Below are positions 17,490 to 28,297 of a stretch of 64,000 nt of DNA, one piece after another. The notes under the pieces are model-generated. The model was not told the DNA's origin and ran no database searches. It worked only from the letters and a program-made list of their open reading frames with translations. Position 1 is the stretch's first letter. Each line of letters starts with the position of its first letter. The position numbers and the translations under genes were made by a program. This DNA is from Porticoccaceae bacterium (GTDB lineage: Bacteria > Pseudomonadota > Gammaproteobacteria > Pseudomonadales > Porticoccaceae), in the NCBI GenBank assembly GCA_024959305.1, contig JANXGQ010000041.1, positions 42,860-106,859 of the forward strand. Direction: 5' to 3'.

Positions 17490-19336
17490 TAGGAAGCCTC
17501 CGGTGAGATCTGTAGCGCCAGTGTTAATAGCAGGATCAAACCGGCCACCATACTGACTAGATACCAACGCATTTGACCATTCTGGGATTGACTCAACCAG
17601 CGGTTAACGCACTGATTAACGGATACCACTAGGGCGTAGAATCCATCCACAGATTCAGATTTAAGCAGCGCGGATACAGCATAGTAGGGCCTTACAAATA
17701 ACCCATCGTAGAGGCGATCAACAGCCCAGCCAATACGCCAAAATTCTCCCAGCTTGCTACCCACTGCAGATTGAACCAGTGGATTTATATTAAGGCGTTT
17801 GCTATAGAACAGAAGATAGGCCACAGCAACCCCAATCAGCGGTACAGAGATGGATATATACTCAACCCAATGGGCGGGGTGGCCGTGCAAAGCCTCGGGG
17901 AAAACATCCTGTACCGGAATAATAAAATAGCCGCCAATAAGCGATAACAAACAGAGTGCACTAAGGGGCATAGCCATGCGCCAACCCACCTCTTTATCGG
18001 GCTGGGTATTGGCCTTGCCATAAAACACTACAAATACCAGACGGAAGCTGTAGATAGCGGTTAATAAAGCGCCCAAAAGCCCCGCCAGCCATAACCAGAT
18101 GCCATACTCAGGTAGCTGGTAGGCTTGCAATAAGATTTGATCCTTACTAAAGAAGCCGGCAGTAAACGGCAGCGCCGCCAAGGCCGCTGAACCAATCATA
18201 AAGCTCCAGAAAGTGACCGGCATTTTGCTTCTGAGCCCACCCATTTTGAAAATATTATGCTCATGGTGCAGGCAGTGAATAATCGCACCGGATCCCAAGA
18301 ATAATAGTGCTTTAAAGAAGGCATGGGTCATTAGATGGAAGATCCCCGCGGTCCAAGCACCCACGCCCAGAGCTAAGAACATATAACCAATCTGACTGAT
18401 GGTGGAGTAGGCTAAAATTCTCTTAATATCCGACTGCATCAACGCTGTAAAAGCCGCCATCAATGATGTGGCGATACCCAGCACAGCCACCACCATCATG
18501 GCACTGGGTGCCAGCAAAAATAAACCATGAGTGCGCGCTATTAAATAGACCCCCGCAGTGACCATAGTGGCGGCATGGATTAATGCACTGACCGGCGTGG
18601 GGCCAGCCATTGCATCGGGCAACCAGGTATGCAGAGGCAGTTGCGCAGATTTGCCCACTGCACCACCCAGCAATAGCAAACAGGCCACCACAGGAAGCAT
18701 ATCCCCCACCAGCCATAAGTTGTTTGCTTCGACCACCATCTGCTGTATATCTAGAGTACCCAATGAGGTAAAGAGTAAAAATAAGCCCAGTGCCATAGCT
18801 GTATCGCCGATACGCGTGACTACAAATGCTTTGCGTGCCGCTTGTCCATTGGCACTGTTTTGGTACCAGAAACCGACCAGTAAATAGCTACAGACCCCCA
18901 CCCCTTCCCAGCCCAGATACAGCAATAATAGGTTGTCTGCCATCACCAGTATCAACATGGCGGCAACGAACATATTTAGGTAGGCAAAATAGCGCGCATA
19001 ACTGGCATCTTCTTGCATAAACTCGGTAGAAAATAGATGGATTAAAAAACCTACACCGGTGATTACCGACATCATAACCAGCGTCAAACCATCAAAATAG
19101 AATGAGATACTGGCACTAAAGTTAGCCACCTGCATCCAAGTCCAGAGGGTTGTTTGATAGGGTTGCGGTTGCGCGAGAAAATCTATACCACTCAATAATG
19201 TTAACAGCGCGGCAAGCCCCACAGAACCAGCCCCCAAACCGCCAATTATCCATCGCGAAAAACTAGCGGATCCAAGCATCAATGCCAGCGAACTCAGCAG
19301 TGGTATCAGGGGTACCAACCAGATAATTTCTCTCAT
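17489..19336 (-). CDS. nuoL: NADH-quinone oxidoreductase subunit L
   Basis: Largest antiporter-like subunit at the distal end of the complex I membrane arm, 615 residues. The core keeps LLYLGWEGVGVCSYLLVGFW with its channel Glu, GKSAQLPLHTWLPDAMAGP, and SDIKRILAYSTISQIGYMF. The C-terminal part carries the long lateral helix that runs along the arm and a final anchor helix (about 580-612). It follows nuoK with two bases between stop and start. Confidence 0.96.
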   Translation of the reverse strand: MREIIWLVPLIPLLSSLALMLGSASFSRWIIGGLGAGSVGLAALLTLLSGIDFLAQPQPYQTTLWTWMQVANFSASISFYFDGLTLVMMSVITGVGFLIHLFSTEFMQEDASYARYFAYLNMFVAAMLILVMADNLLLLYLGWEGVGVCSYLLVGFWYQNSANGQAARKAFVVTRIGDTAMALGLFLLFTSLGTLDIQQMVVEANNLWLVGDMLPVVACLLLLGGAVGKSAQLPLHTWLPDAMAGPTPVSALIHAATMVTAGVYLIARTHGLFLLAPSAMMVVAVLGIATSLMAAFTALMQSDIKRILAYSTISQIGYMFLALGVGAWTAGIFHLMTHAFFKALLFLGSGAIIHCLHHEHNIFKMGGLRSKMPVTFWSFMIGSAALAALPFTAGFFSKDQILLQAYQLPEYGIWLWLAGLLGALLTAIYSFRLVFVVFYGKANTQPDKEVGWRMAMPLSALCLLSLIGGYFIIPVQDVFPEALHGHPAHWVEYISISVPLIGVAVAYLLFYSKRLNINPLVQSAVGSKLGEFWRIGWAVDRLYDGLFVRPYYAVSALLKSESVDGFYALVVSVNQCVNRWLSQSQNGQMRWYLVSMVAGLILLLTLALQISPEAS

Positions 19337-19338
19337 CC

Positions 19339-19653
19339 CTAGCCCCTCATCCTATTGGCACTGTCCATATCCAGCGACTTAAAGCGCCGCTGCACCTGCA
19401 ACACCAATCCCAATCCGACCGCCACCTCGGCAGCGGCCACACTGAGAATCAGCAAAAACACGACCTGTCCATCTGGCTGCCCCCAATAGGCACCCGCAGC
19501 GACAAATGCCAGAGCAGCAGCGTTGAGCATGACCTCTAAGGACATCAGAATAAAAATAATATTGCGTCTAATCATCAGTCCCAACATACCAATGCAAAAC
19601 AGTAACGAGGACAGCAGTAGAATATGATTGAGAGGAATATTTAATCCATCCAT
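19339..19653 (-). CDS. nuoK: NADH-quinone oxidoreductase subunit K
   Basis: Small membrane subunit (104 residues, three transmembrane helices) carrying glutamates important for proton transfer, seen in [14 protein letters not shown] (about 37-50) and in [13 protein letters not shown] (about 70-82). It lies between nuoJ and nuoL with very short gaps. Confidence 0.95.
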   Translation of the reverse strand: MDGLNIPLNHILLLSSLLFCIGMLGLMIRRNIIFILMSLEVMLNAAALAFVAAGAYWGQPDGQVVFLLILSVAAAEVAVGLGLVLQVQRRFKSLDMDSANRMRG

Positions 19654-19656
19654 CGG

Positions 19657-20163
19657 TTATTCTCCCCTCTCCAGATAGCGCCGCCCGAGATGGTAGGAAC
19701 CCACCAACCCCGCCAGCAGTAACATGGCGGCTATTTCTACCGCCAGAACATAGGGCCCAAATAGGCTTAACCCGACCTCTTTAGCAGTGACCGCAGGATG
19801 GGACAGGCTGCCTTCAATATTGGCGATCATATATAACAGCTCGGCAAACAGAACCAGCGATAACAGTACTGGGCCAGCCCAGATACGCGGCTGCATCCAC
19901 TGCCGCTCCCTTGCATCACCCTCTTTGCCCAAATTGAGCATCATAATCACAAATACAAATAGCACCATAATAGCCCCGGCATAGATCACTATTTCTAGGG
20001 CCGCAGCAAAGGGGGCGCCAATCAAGAAGAATATAACCGCCACTGCCAATAGGGAGACAATAAGATAGATAAGCGCATGAATTGCATTGGCTCTGGTCAT
20101 CGCCAATGCAGTTGCGATCAAGGCGATAGTGGCTGCGAGATAGAAGAAAATAATCTCAAGCAT
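19657..20163 (-). CDS. nuoJ: NADH-quinone oxidoreductase subunit J
   Basis: Membrane subunit of 168 residues with five predicted helices, next to the quinone-site end of complex I. The helix-3 segment (ALEIVIYAGAIMVLFVFVIM) contains the pi-bulge region typical of NuoJ. I use the ATG at 20163, with AAGGGG upstream; the frame extends two codons to a TTG at 20169, which would touch that Shine-Dalgarno. It is three bases from nuoK and 36 bases after nuoI. Confidence 0.93.
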   Translation of the reverse strand: MLEIIFFYLAATIALIATALAMTRANAIHALIYLIVSLLAVAVIFFLIGAPFAAALEIVIYAGAIMVLFVFVIMMLNLGKEGDARERQWMQPRIWAGPVLLSLVLFAELLYMIANIEGSLSHPAVTAKEVGLSLFGPYVLAVEIAAMLLLAGLVGSYHLGRRYLERGE

Positions 20164-20199
20164 GGTCAACCCCTTTGAATGGCGATAAACAGTTGCTAG

Positions 20200-20715
20200 T
20201 CATGGCAATAGGCTCTTGGTATCTATGGGCTCGGCTTCATTTTGAGCCTGCCCCTTGTCTTTAAATGCAGTTTGCATTCCCGACACCCGATAAAAGTTGT
20301 AATCCGGGTATTTTCCGACACCATTGATCAGCAGATTTTCCTTTTCGTAGACCATATTTTGTCGATCGTACTCACACATTTCAAAATCTGGGGTTAACTG
20401 AATGGCGTAGGTGGGACAGGCCTCCTCACACATGCCACACATAATGCACCGAGAAAAATTAATTCTAAAAAATTCCGGATACCAAGTGCCGTCCTCTCTG
20501 GTGTCTTTCTGCAACGCGATGCAGTCAACTGGACAAACCGCGGCACAGAGATTACAGGCGACGCATCGCTCCTCCCCATCTGGATCTCGAGTCAGCACTA
20601 TGCGGCCTCGATAGCGCGGCGCCAGATAGGGCTTCTGTTCTGGATACTGCACAGTGTCCAGCTTGCTAACACTGTGTTTAAGAATCTCCCAGATGCTGCG
20701 CAGTTGACTTAACAT
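20200..20715 (-). CDS. nuoI: NADH-quinone oxidoreductase subunit I
   Basis: Peripheral-arm subunit of 171 residues that holds clusters N6a and N6b and passes electrons towards NuoB. Two 4Fe-4S motifs are visible: [12 protein letters not shown] (about 52-63) and [12 protein letters not shown] (about 91-102). It follows nuoH with a gap of four bases. Confidence 0.97.
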   Translation of the reverse strand: MLSQLRSIWEILKHSVSKLDTVQYPEQKPYLAPRYRGRIVLTRDPDGEERCVACNLCAAVCPVDCIALQKDTREDGTWYPEFFRINFSRCIMCGMCEEACPTYAIQLTPDFEMCEYDRQNMVYEKENLLINGVGKYPDYNFYRVSGMQTAFKDKGQAQNEAEPIDTKSLLP

Positions 20716-20719
20716 GGGC

Positions 20720-21691
20720 CTAGGCCTCCATACTCAAAAGTACCCAACCCGTCAGCACTAAATTGATTAGGGTGATGGGTAACATGATTTTCCAGCCCAG
20801 AGACATCAACTGATCGTAGCGAGGTCTGGGGATAGCGGCGCGCAGTAGCACAAAGAAGTTAATAACAAAAAATACTTTTAAGCCAAACCAAACAATGGGG
20901 GGCAACCAGTGGTCAATATAGGCAGGGCCCATCCAACCACCAAAAAATAGGGTGACAATCATGCAGGAAATCAGCATTAGCCCCAAATATTCACCGAGCA
21001 TAAACATGGCGAATTTCATACCGCCGTACTCGGTGTGAAAACCCGCGGTCAATTCATGTTCAGCCTCTGGCAGATCAAATGGCAAGCGGTGGCTTTCGGC
21101 AATGCCGGCGACCACAAATACCAGCAAGCCAAGCACTTGGGAAAAGCAGAACCACAGATCCTCTTGGGCGGCCACTATATCCACAAGACTAAAGCTTCCG
21201 GTCATCATCACAATGCCCATCAGCGACAAGCCCATAAAGACCTCGTAGCTGACCATCTGGGCAGCCGAGCGCAACCCACCCAGCAATGCATATTTATTAT
21301 TGGATGCCAGTCCTCCCAATAAAACGCTGTAGACCGCCAGTGACGTCATCCCCAGAAAAAACAGCAGCCCAATATTGACATCGATAATCACCACGTCGGG
21401 AGCAAAGGGAACCACAGCAAAACCCATCATCATGGCTACTACAATGGCGGTGGGGGCAAAAATAAACACTACCCTGTCGGCAAAGGGCGGCACCCAATCG
21501 TCTTTAGTGAGCAACTTGATCATATCGGCAACCACCTGACCTATACCAAAGGGGCCAAGGCGATTGGGGCCATAGCGATCCTGCCAAAATCCCAACAGGC
21601 GCCGCTCCCACCAAGTCAGCACTGCAGCACCCCCAACACCGCCAAGGAGGATTGCCAATGCCAGTAATACAGGCTTTAACTCAGCAGCCAT
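20720..21691 (-). CDS. nuoH: NADH-quinone oxidoreductase subunit H
   Basis: Membrane subunit of 323 residues and about eight helices that forms much of the quinone chamber and links the peripheral and membrane arms. Conserved features include the early [20 protein letters not shown] segment, the loop [20 protein letters not shown] rich in acidic residues, and [18 protein letters not shown] near the C-terminus. It overlaps the end of nuoG by 11 bases. Confidence 0.97.
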   Translation of the reverse strand: MAAELKPVLLALAILLGGVGGAAVLTWWERRLLGFWQDRYGPNRLGPFGIGQVVADMIKLLTKDDWVPPFADRVVFIFAPTAIVVAMMMGFAVVPFAPDVVIIDVNIGLLFFLGMTSLAVYSVLLGGLASNNKYALLGGLRSAAQMVSYEVFMGLSLMGIVMMTGSFSLVDIVAAQEDLWFCFSQVLGLLVFVVAGIAESHRLPFDLPEAEHELTAGFHTEYGGMKFAMFMLGEYLGLMLISCMIVTLFFGGWMGPAYIDHWLPPIVWFGLKVFFVINFFVLLRAAIPRPRYDQLMSLGWKIMLPITLINLVLTGWVLLSMEA

Positions 21692-24458
21692 TAGAAGCCA
21701 CCCCCCTATCCGTTGCTATCACTTGCGGCGGTTGCCAGCTTTTATCGCGGCGCAGGGCCACAGAGTCCCCGGCCCGCAAGGACTTGGTCTTATCATAACC
21801 AACACTAAAACCAACACAGTTTTTGGCGACTCTGGACAGCACTTTTACCTGTAGGGAAATTTCTTGATCAGCAGTACTGACGACAACCATTTCACCCTCT
21901 GCCACACCCAACTTCTCTGCCACTGTTTCACCCAGGGCGACAAATGCCTGAGCCGCCAATTCAGCAATCTCATCCGTATAGGCAGAGAGCTCCTCGGAAC
22001 CATGAACTCTGTGCATGGGCAGCAGTTGCCACCTGCCCTTTTGCATTCGAGGATGGGTCACTTTAAGCTTGTATTCCAGCCCCTGTTGAGTGGATTTAAT
22101 TAACCGTTGACCAGCGCCGCTATGTTTTAAAGCACCCTTTAAAGGACCGTTCACCTCGGCCTGAAACTTTTGTAGAGATTGATTGGAATTCCAGCCCGGG
22201 GACCATACGTAGGGTATTAGGGACGCCGGCTGATCTCGGTTTAATCCCTCCATACTATAGGCCAGCGGAGTTTCACAATCTGTGGGCTGCGGTGGCTCAT
22301 GTACGGAAACATCGGCGTTTATGGCTGTGCGTCCACTGTAACGGTGGGTCTGCCGCGGCACCTTGAGGCCGCGATCTCGGAAACTGTGGTCAGGAGCCAC
22401 AGCTGTCAGATCAGCAAAGATCGGTTGGCTTTTGGAGCAGGCTTCAACGATCTGATCAAAATGCGCAATACCTGCTAGCTTTTTGTGCTCCATCACCGCA
22501 GCTAACTGCAATAACCACTGCCAGCTACACAGCCTCTCAGCTGCCGGTTCAAATACAGGATAGTGCCTTTGAGCGCGGCTCTCAGCATTGACCAATGTGC
22601 CCTGTGACTCTGCGTAGGAGGCCACAGGCAACACTAAATCAGATCTTGCCAAGGTATTATTTTCCAATAGATCCATGCTAATAACGCGCGTCTTGCCAGA
22701 AAATATAAGATCTAATTCCGATTGGCTTAAACGGCGCTCTAAGTCATTTTCCAAAATCAATACAGCGTCGACAGTATCGATTTTTTTAGCCAGCCTGCTC
22801 AACCTGAGTGGTCTTTTATCTTCGTTGACCAGCAACCCCAACCCCATGCTGTTGGCCTCGGGCACACAGAAACTCAGCATTACCTCTTGTGCAGCCTGTT
22901 TATGCGCCTGCAAGGCCTCAGCCAAGCAGGCCGCGCTATCAACTATATTTGCACTGAGCATGCTGGAGCCGCTAATAATCAGTGGTCGCTTGGCTGCACT
23001 AAGCATATTAGCCACCTGCTGGACCCGCTTATCATCGCTCTCCTGCCCCTGAAGACTGGCGGTAACTGCGCAGGAAAAATCGGCAATAGCAGCCGGCGAT
23101 AGCGAAATCAACTGGCTGGCCACATCGTCGAGGCGGCTGTCCATAGCTGAAACAATAACCATCGGAGACAGCTGATCCTGAGCCAAGTTGCGCACCGCAG
23201 CATCCTGCCACTCAGGCAATCCCAATTGCTCCGCCAACTCAAAGGATTTATTGCGCAGCGCCTGACGCAGGGCCAGCGCAACTCGCGGCGCCGTATTGGT
23301 GATATCCTCACCGAGAATTAGAATGGCATCCGCCGACTCCATCTGTTTAATTGTGGGATTAGTGGCCACAGTGGTTTTTTGAATATTGATAATACTGCGT
23401 ACAACCGCCGCCTCAGCATCGGAGAATCCGCTGCTAAAGTTACTGCGCCCTACCAATTCCCGAAGCAGGTAATTGGACTCTAAAGAGGCTCGGGGCGAAC
23501 CTATACCCAAGACTTTTTTGCCCTGCAACCAACCCGCGGCTGTCTCAATAGCCTGTGACTGATGCACGGCGGCGAATGTAGCATCGGCACTCTTTAACCC
23601 AGCACCCTTTAGCCCAGAATAGTCCAAACGCTGATCAGAATTGATATAGCCACTGCCAAAGCGCCCGCGATCGCAGAGAAAATAGCCATTGACCTCATGG
23701 TTGTATCTATTGTGAACGCGTTTTAATTTGCCGTAGCGTTCGCCGGGCGAAATATTGCAACCCACCCCGCAACCGGAGCAGATAGAGGGTGCCGACTGCA
23801 GATCCCACTTGCGACTGTAGTGTTTTAAAAATGGTTTATCCGTAAACACGCCCGTGGGACAGACCTCTACCAGATTGCCCGAAAACTCACTCTCCAACAC
23901 CCCCTCTTGATGACGGCCAAAATATACATGATCACGAGAGGCCTGAGCTCCCAAGTCACTGCCACCCGCATAGTCACGGTAATAACGCTCACAGCGATAG
24001 CAGGTAATACAGCGATTCATTTCATGCTGAATCAGCGGCCCCAAATACTGGTTGCGATGGGTATTTTTTTTGCCCGTATAACGGCGGTCGCGATGCCCCA
24101 CCATCACCGTCATATCCTGCAAATGGCACTCCCCGCCCTCGGCACAAACAGGACAGTCATGGGGATGGTTTAGCATTAAGGATTCAACCACCGCCTCGCG
24201 GAACTCAGTGGCATTCTGTGCATTGAGAGAAAATCTCGCGCCATCGGTTACCTGAGTCATACAACCCATCACAATGCGCCCCCGTGTATCCTCTGGGTTT
24301 TGATACTGCACCAGCGCACATTGCCGACAGGAACCTATGGAACCCATAGCCGGATGCCAACAGAAATAAGGTAGATCTAGCCCGGCATTAAGACAGGCCT
24401 CGAGCACATTCTCGCCCTGCTTAACCTCAATCTCCTGACCATCTACAAAAATTATCAA
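21681..24458 (-). CDS. nuoG: NADH-quinone oxidoreductase subunit G
   Basis: Large iron-sulfur subunit of the NADH-input module, about 925 residues. The N-terminus has a 2Fe-2S ferredoxin domain (CWHPAMGSIGSCRQC), then HDCPVCAEGGECHLQD and CITCYRCERYYRD. The extra N7 cluster site CSGCGVGCNI is present, as in E. coli. The rest is a molybdopterin-oxidoreductase-like fold without the cofactor. I place the start at the TTG at 24458, one base after the nuoF TAA, because AAGGAG lies six bases before it and the protein then begins LIIFVDGQEIEV like other NuoG. An ATG at 24494 would overlap nuoF by 35 bases. Confidence 0.94.
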   Translation of the reverse strand: MIIFVDGQEIEVKQGENVLEACLNAGLDLPYFCWHPAMGSIGSCRQCALVQYQNPEDTRGRIVMGCMTQVTDGARFSLNAQNATEFREAVVESLMLNHPHDCPVCAEGGECHLQDMTVMVGHRDRRYTGKKNTHRNQYLGPLIQHEMNRCITCYRCERYYRDYAGGSDLGAQASRDHVYFGRHQEGVLESEFSGNLVEVCPTGVFTDKPFLKHYSRKWDLQSAPSICSGCGVGCNISPGERYGKLKRVHNRYNHEVNGYFLCDRGRFGSGYINSDQRLDYSGLKGAGLKSADATFAAVHQSQAIETAAGWLQGKKVLGIGSPRASLESNYLLRELVGRSNFSSGFSDAEAAVVRSIINIQKTTVATNPTIKQMESADAILILGEDITNTAPRVALALRQALRNKSFELAEQLGLPEWQDAAVRNLAQDQLSPMVIVSAMDSRLDDVASQLISLSPAAIADFSCAVTASLQGQESDDKRVQQVANMLSAAKRPLIISGSSMLSANIVDSAACLAEALQAHKQAAQEVMLSFCVPEANSMGLGLLVNEDKRPLRLSRLAKKIDTVDAVLILENDLERRLSQSELDLIFSGKTRVISMDLLENNTLARSDLVLPVASYAESQGTLVNAESRAQRHYPVFEPAAERLCSWQWLLQLAAVMEHKKLAGIAHFDQIVEACSKSQPIFADLTAVAPDHSFRDRGLKVPRQTHRYSGRTAINADVSVHEPPQPTDCETPLAYSMEGLNRDQPASLIPYVWSPGWNSNQSLQKFQAEVNGPLKGALKHSGAGQRLIKSTQQGLEYKLKVTHPRMQKGRWQLLPMHRVHGSEELSAYTDEIAELAAQAFVALGETVAEKLGVAEGEMVVVSTADQEISLQVKVLSRVAKNCVGFSVGYDKTKSLRAGDSVALRRDKSWQPPQVIATDRGVASNGC

Positions 24459-24459
24459 C

Positions 24460-25749
24460 TTAAGCTCCTTTATGATAGGGGCATTGGCCGCCACTTATAT
24501 GCTGTTTAAAATCATCGTAAAAATACTTTAGTGCACTCTGTAGTGGCTCCATAGCACCAGGCGCTAAGGCGCAGTGGGTATTGCCAATAGCGCCTATATA
24601 CTTAATCTGATAGGCCAGAGTCTCGAGATGCTCGGATTCAGCACAGCCCGACTCAATATCCTCTAATACCTGTCTGGTCCAGGGCAGACCATCGCGACAG
24701 GGGGTGCAAAAGCCGCAGGACTCCTGGGCAAAGAAACGAATCAGATTTAACACCATGGCCACTGGACAGCTACGGTCATCGAGCACAATCATGGTTCCAG
24801 TACCCATACGACTGCCAGCAGCGCCAATGACGTTGTAATCCATGGCTAAATCCAGATGCTCCGGCACCAAAAAGTCCGTGGAACCACCACCGGGTAGCAA
24901 TCCTTTAAGCTGGTAGCCATCCCTCATACCACCTGCATGATCTTCGAGAATTTCTCGAATCGGCGTGCCCATTGGCAACTCCCAACAGCCGGGGTTTTTG
25001 ACCTTGCCACTGACACCAAATAATTTGCTGCCACTGTCCTCACCGCGCCCCAGAGTCTTAAACCAGTCGGCGCCGCGATCGATAATATGGGGGATATTGC
25101 ACAGGGTCTCGACATTGTTAACTATGGTGGGACGACCCCAGAGCCCACTGACTTGCGGGAACGGAGGCTTGGCTCGCGGATTGGCTCGCTTGCCCTCTAG
25201 GGCGTTGATTAGGGCAGTTTCCTCACCGCAAATATAGCGTCCGGCACTGGGGTGCACATACATATTGAGGCTATAACCAGAATCCAGAATATTGTCGCCG
25301 AGATAGCCCTTGGCATAGCATTCGGCTATGGCATCCCGCAAGCGTTGAATGGCTACCACATATTCGCCGCGAATAAAGATATAGCTAATATCAGCGCCTA
25401 TGGTATAGGCGGATAGAATCATGCCCTCAATCAGTTGATGGGGATCGCATTCCATCAGCAGACGGTCTTTAAAGGTGCCGGGCTCCATTTCATCGGCATT
25501 GCATACCAGATACTTATGGCCCGGCGTGCATTTATCCTCTGTGGGCACAAAACTCCACTTCATGCCGGTGGGAAATCCTGCACCGCCGCGACCGCGCAGA
25601 TTTGAGTCACTGATGACCTTTAGACAATCCTTTGGCGACATATGGGACAATGCTTTGCGCAACCCAACATAACCACCATTGGCCTTATAGGCGGTCATAT
25701 CTGTAGGCATTTGATCCGGGCCAATATTTCTGGTTAATACCTTTTCCAT
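24460..25749 (-). CDS. nuoF: NADH-quinone oxidoreductase subunit F
   Basis: NADH-binding subunit of 429 residues with FMN and cluster N3. The NADH/FMN glycine-rich segment RGRGGAGFPTGMKW is near residues 52-65. The second site has CNADEMEPGTFKDR, and the 4Fe-4S ligands are in ESCGFCTPCRDG with a later Cys in NTHCALAPGA. The start ATG overlaps the nuoE TAA (TAATG). Confidence 0.97.
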   Translation of the reverse strand: MEKVLTRNIGPDQMPTDMTAYKANGGYVGLRKALSHMSPKDCLKVISDSNLRGRGGAGFPTGMKWSFVPTEDKCTPGHKYLVCNADEMEPGTFKDRLLMECDPHQLIEGMILSAYTIGADISYIFIRGEYVVAIQRLRDAIAECYAKGYLGDNILDSGYSLNMYVHPSAGRYICGEETALINALEGKRANPRAKPPFPQVSGLWGRPTIVNNVETLCNIPHIIDRGADWFKTLGRGEDSGSKLFGVSGKVKNPGCWELPMGTPIREILEDHAGGMRDGYQLKGLLPGGGSTDFLVPEHLDLAMDYNVIGAAGSRMGTGTMIVLDDRSCPVAMVLNLIRFFAQESCGFCTPCRDGLPWTRQVLEDIESGCAESEHLETLAYQIKYIGAIGNTHCALAPGAMEPLQSALKYFYDDFKQHISGGQCPYHKGA

Positions 25750-26273
25750 TATTGGCCGCCCTTATCAGACTGCTTGCTATCAGCAAACAGCTTCTCTATT
25801 TGCTGTTTATCGAGATGGGTATGCAAATCATCGCCCACCATCATCACTGGCGCTCTATCACAGGCGCCCAAACAGGGCACAGGGATTAATGTATAGCGGT
25901 TATCGGCGGTTGTTTCGCCGTAATCCACGCCCAGCCGCTCGGAGATTTTCTGCTTGATATCCTCGCAGCCACAGAGCCAACAGCTGACACTGTCGCAGAA
26001 TAAAATCACCTTATCGCCCACAGGTCGCCGGTAGATTAGATTGTAAAATGTGGCAATACCCTCCAGTTCTTCCGCGGACATTTCAAGATACTTGGCAATT
26101 GCCTGTAAGCTCTGGTCGGATACCCAGCCGCGCTGCGCCTGCACAATTTTTAATGCATCAATCGCCGCGCCTGACTTATAGGGAACATGCGCGAGTTCGG
26201 CATCGATCTCGGCAATTTCCTCACTGCTGAGCACTGTATTAAGATCGCTTTCAATTATCTCTTGATCACTCAT
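25749..26273 (-). CDS. nuoE: NADH-quinone oxidoreductase subunit E
   Basis: Thioredoxin-fold subunit of 174 residues carrying 2Fe-2S cluster N1a in the NADH module. The ligands are seen as [10 protein letters not shown] and CLGACDRAP (about 93-102 and 134-142). It overlaps nuoCD by four bases and nuoF by one base. Confidence 0.96.
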   Translation of the reverse strand: MSDQEIIESDLNTVLSSEEIAEIDAELAHVPYKSGAAIDALKIVQAQRGWVSDQSLQAIAKYLEMSAEELEGIATFYNLIYRRPVGDKVILFCDSVSCWLCGCEDIKQKISERLGVDYGETTADNRYTLIPVPCLGACDRAPVMMVGDDLHTHLDKQQIEKLFADSKQSDKGGQ

Positions 26274-28021
26274 CGGTCTACGTCCGCCATAACAAAATCA
26301 ATGCTCGCAATAATGGCAATCAGATCTGGGATCATCAGGCCATTGCTAATTAACGGGATCTGTTGCAGATGCGGAAATGAGGGGGTTCTAATGCGCGTGC
26401 GATAGGCGTTAGTGCCCCGATCACTGATCAGATGGTAGCTATTGATCCCCTTGCTGGCCTCTATCATAAAGGAGCCCTCGGACTCCGGAATCACCGGCCC
26501 CCAGCTAACATTTAAAAAATGGTGAATCAGGGTTTCAATATCTTGCATGCTACGCTCTTTGGGTGGCGGTGTGGTCAGAGCATGGTCGCTCTTATAGGGA
26601 CCCTCAGGCATATTATCCAGACACTGACGGATAATGCGCAGGCTCTGACGGATCTCCTCAACGCGCAGTGCGGCGCGATCATAGCAGTCACCGCCGGTGG
26701 CGGTGGGCACATCGAAATCAAATTGCTCATAGCCGCCGTAGGGGCGTTTTTTGCGCAGATCCCAGTCATTACCCGTGGCTCGAAGACCGGGACCGGTTAT
26801 GCCCCATTCCAAAGCCTCCTGTTCGGTATACACACCTATGCCTACAGTGCGTTCTTTTAGGATCTTGTTTTGCATGGACATTTTTTCATAATGATCCAAG
26901 CGCGCTGGCAGGTAGTCGATAAACTCGCGGACCATGGACTCCCATCCATTGGGCAAATCCTGAGCCACGCCGCCGATACGGAACCAGGCCGGATGCATAC
27001 GACCACCAGTAATGGCCTCAATAATGCCAAACAGTTTTTCACGGTCGACAAACATATAAAATACCGGTGACATCTGCCCCACATCCTGAACAAAGGTGCC
27101 ATAAAAGACCAAATGGCTAGAAATTCGGAATAGTTCTGCCAACATAATACGAATGACTTTGGCGCGATCTGGCACCTCAATACCAGCCATCTGTTCCACC
27201 GACAGCACATAGGCAAAGTTATTCATCACCCCGCCCAGATAATCAATTCTGTCGGTGTAGGGGATATAAGAGTGCCAAGTCTGACGCTCACCCATCTTCT
27301 CCGCACCGCGATGGTGGTAGCCAATATCCGGCACTGAATCAATAATTACCTCACCGTCCAACTGTAGGGCAATTCGGAAAACACCGTGCACACTGGGATG
27401 GTTGGGACCCAGATTTAAAAACATATACTGGCTGTCGTCATCCGCATCTTGCATGCCCCAATCCTCCGGCCTAAAGCGCAGCGCTTCCTGCTCGCGGGCG
27501 ACCCGCTCAGGACCCATTTCAAAGGGGCCCATCTCGGTGGCTCGAGCAGGGTGATCCTTGCGCAGTGCATGGCCCTCCCAAGTGGGCGGCAATAGAATTC
27601 GAAATAGACTGGGATGGCCGTCAAAAACCACGCCAAACATATCCCAGGCCTCGCGCTCATACCAATTGGCATTGGGCCATACTGAGATAGCGGTCGGGAT
27701 ATGCAGATCGGACTCAGACAGCGCAACTTTGATACGAAAATCATCATTGCGCTGCATAGACAACAACTGGTAGACCACTGTGAAATCAGAATCCGGCTGG
27801 CCCTGCCTGTAAACTCTGGTGCGCTCGTCGATAGCAAACAGGTCGTAGAGCATAGAAAATTGAGGCTTTAGGAATTGCAGAACAGCCATTAGAGACTCTC
27901 GGGGAACCCAAACTGTGGGAATATTATCGGCACATTTCTGAACAACCAATAAATCCGCGCCGAATTCTCGGTACAGATCTTCCTCAACCCGACTATCAGT
28001 CAGTGTCTCAGCTGCTTGCAT
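26270..28021 (-). CDS. nuoCD: NADH-quinone oxidoreductase fused subunits C/D
   Basis: Fusion of the 30-kDa (NuoC, about 1-180) and 49-kDa (NuoD, about 195-583) subunits in one 583-residue chain, as in E. coli and Pseudomonas. The C part has the family motif [15 protein letters not shown] and LRKDHP. The D part has [15 protein letters not shown] and [13 protein letters not shown], which form the quinone-site region with NuoB and NuoH. The ATG lies only three bases from the terminal inverted repeat of the miniature element at 28025, so the ribosome-binding region is element sequence (AGG three bases before ATG, GAGG twelve bases before). Confidence 0.97.
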   Translation of the reverse strand: MQAAETLTDSRVEEDLYREFGADLLVVQKCADNIPTVWVPRESLMAVLQFLKPQFSMLYDLFAIDERTRVYRQGQPDSDFTVVYQLLSMQRNDDFRIKVALSESDLHIPTAISVWPNANWYEREAWDMFGVVFDGHPSLFRILLPPTWEGHALRKDHPARATEMGPFEMGPERVAREQEALRFRPEDWGMQDADDDSQYMFLNLGPNHPSVHGVFRIALQLDGEVIIDSVPDIGYHHRGAEKMGERQTWHSYIPYTDRIDYLGGVMNNFAYVLSVEQMAGIEVPDRAKVIRIMLAELFRISSHLVFYGTFVQDVGQMSPVFYMFVDREKLFGIIEAITGGRMHPAWFRIGGVAQDLPNGWESMVREFIDYLPARLDHYEKMSMQNKILKERTVGIGVYTEQEALEWGITGPGLRATGNDWDLRKKRPYGGYEQFDFDVPTATGGDCYDRAALRVEEIRQSLRIIRQCLDNMPEGPYKSDHALTTPPPKERSMQDIETLIHHFLNVSWGPVIPESEGSFMIEASKGINSYHLISDRGTNAYRTRIRTPSFPHLQQIPLISNGLMIPDLIAIIASIDFVMADVDR

Positions 28022-28024
28022 TAA

Positions 28025-28266
28025 CCTAAAAACCTCAGTTGATCTCTTACAGCTTACGTAAGATGTTAAAATGCCATTAAAACCTCAAATTACTCTGCTC
28101 ACCCTACAGGTGTATTCAAAAACGCTACACCGTTTTGCGCTGGCCCTAAGGCCGCAAACCATCGTTGCCGCCCTTGCCAAGGGCTACGGCCATTACCTGC
28201 GAACGGCGCCTTGTCTTGCGACCTTATTTCTCAGCGCAAATCCCGTGCCCAACTGAGGTTTCTAGG
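28025..28266. mobile_element. MITE-like element, full-length copy A, between nuoB and nuoCD
   Basis: A 242-base segment bounded by 17-bp terminal inverted repeats, CCTAAAAACCTCAGTTG (28025-28041) and CAACTGAGGTTTCTAGG (28250-28266), with 16 of 17 positions complementary. Its first 127 bases recur upstream of mutL (39218-39344) at about 90% identity by my count. It holds an internal palindrome CTTACGTAAG but no credible gene. Flanks are TTAA on the left and ATTA on the right, so no exact target duplication is visible. It fills most of the 276-base gap that breaks an otherwise compact nuo operon. Confidence 0.8.
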
Positions 28267-28297
28267 ATTAGCCCCTTAGTTTTTTAGATTTTATTCC

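Noticed and set aside
21681..24494. Possible frameshift at the nuoF/nuoG overlap
   Set aside because: Both frames are intact. The apparent 35-base overlap disappears if nuoG starts at the TTG at 24458, which has a good AAGGAG.
28071..28256. 61-codon frame inside miniature element copy A
   Set aside because: Not preserved in copy B, no Shine-Dalgarno and no recognisable protein features, so the element is treated as non-coding.
28021..28270. TTAA target-site duplication at element copy A
   Set aside because: The left flank is TTAA but the right is ATTA, and copy B has TAAT and ATAA. No exact duplication can be claimed, so no transposase family was assigned.
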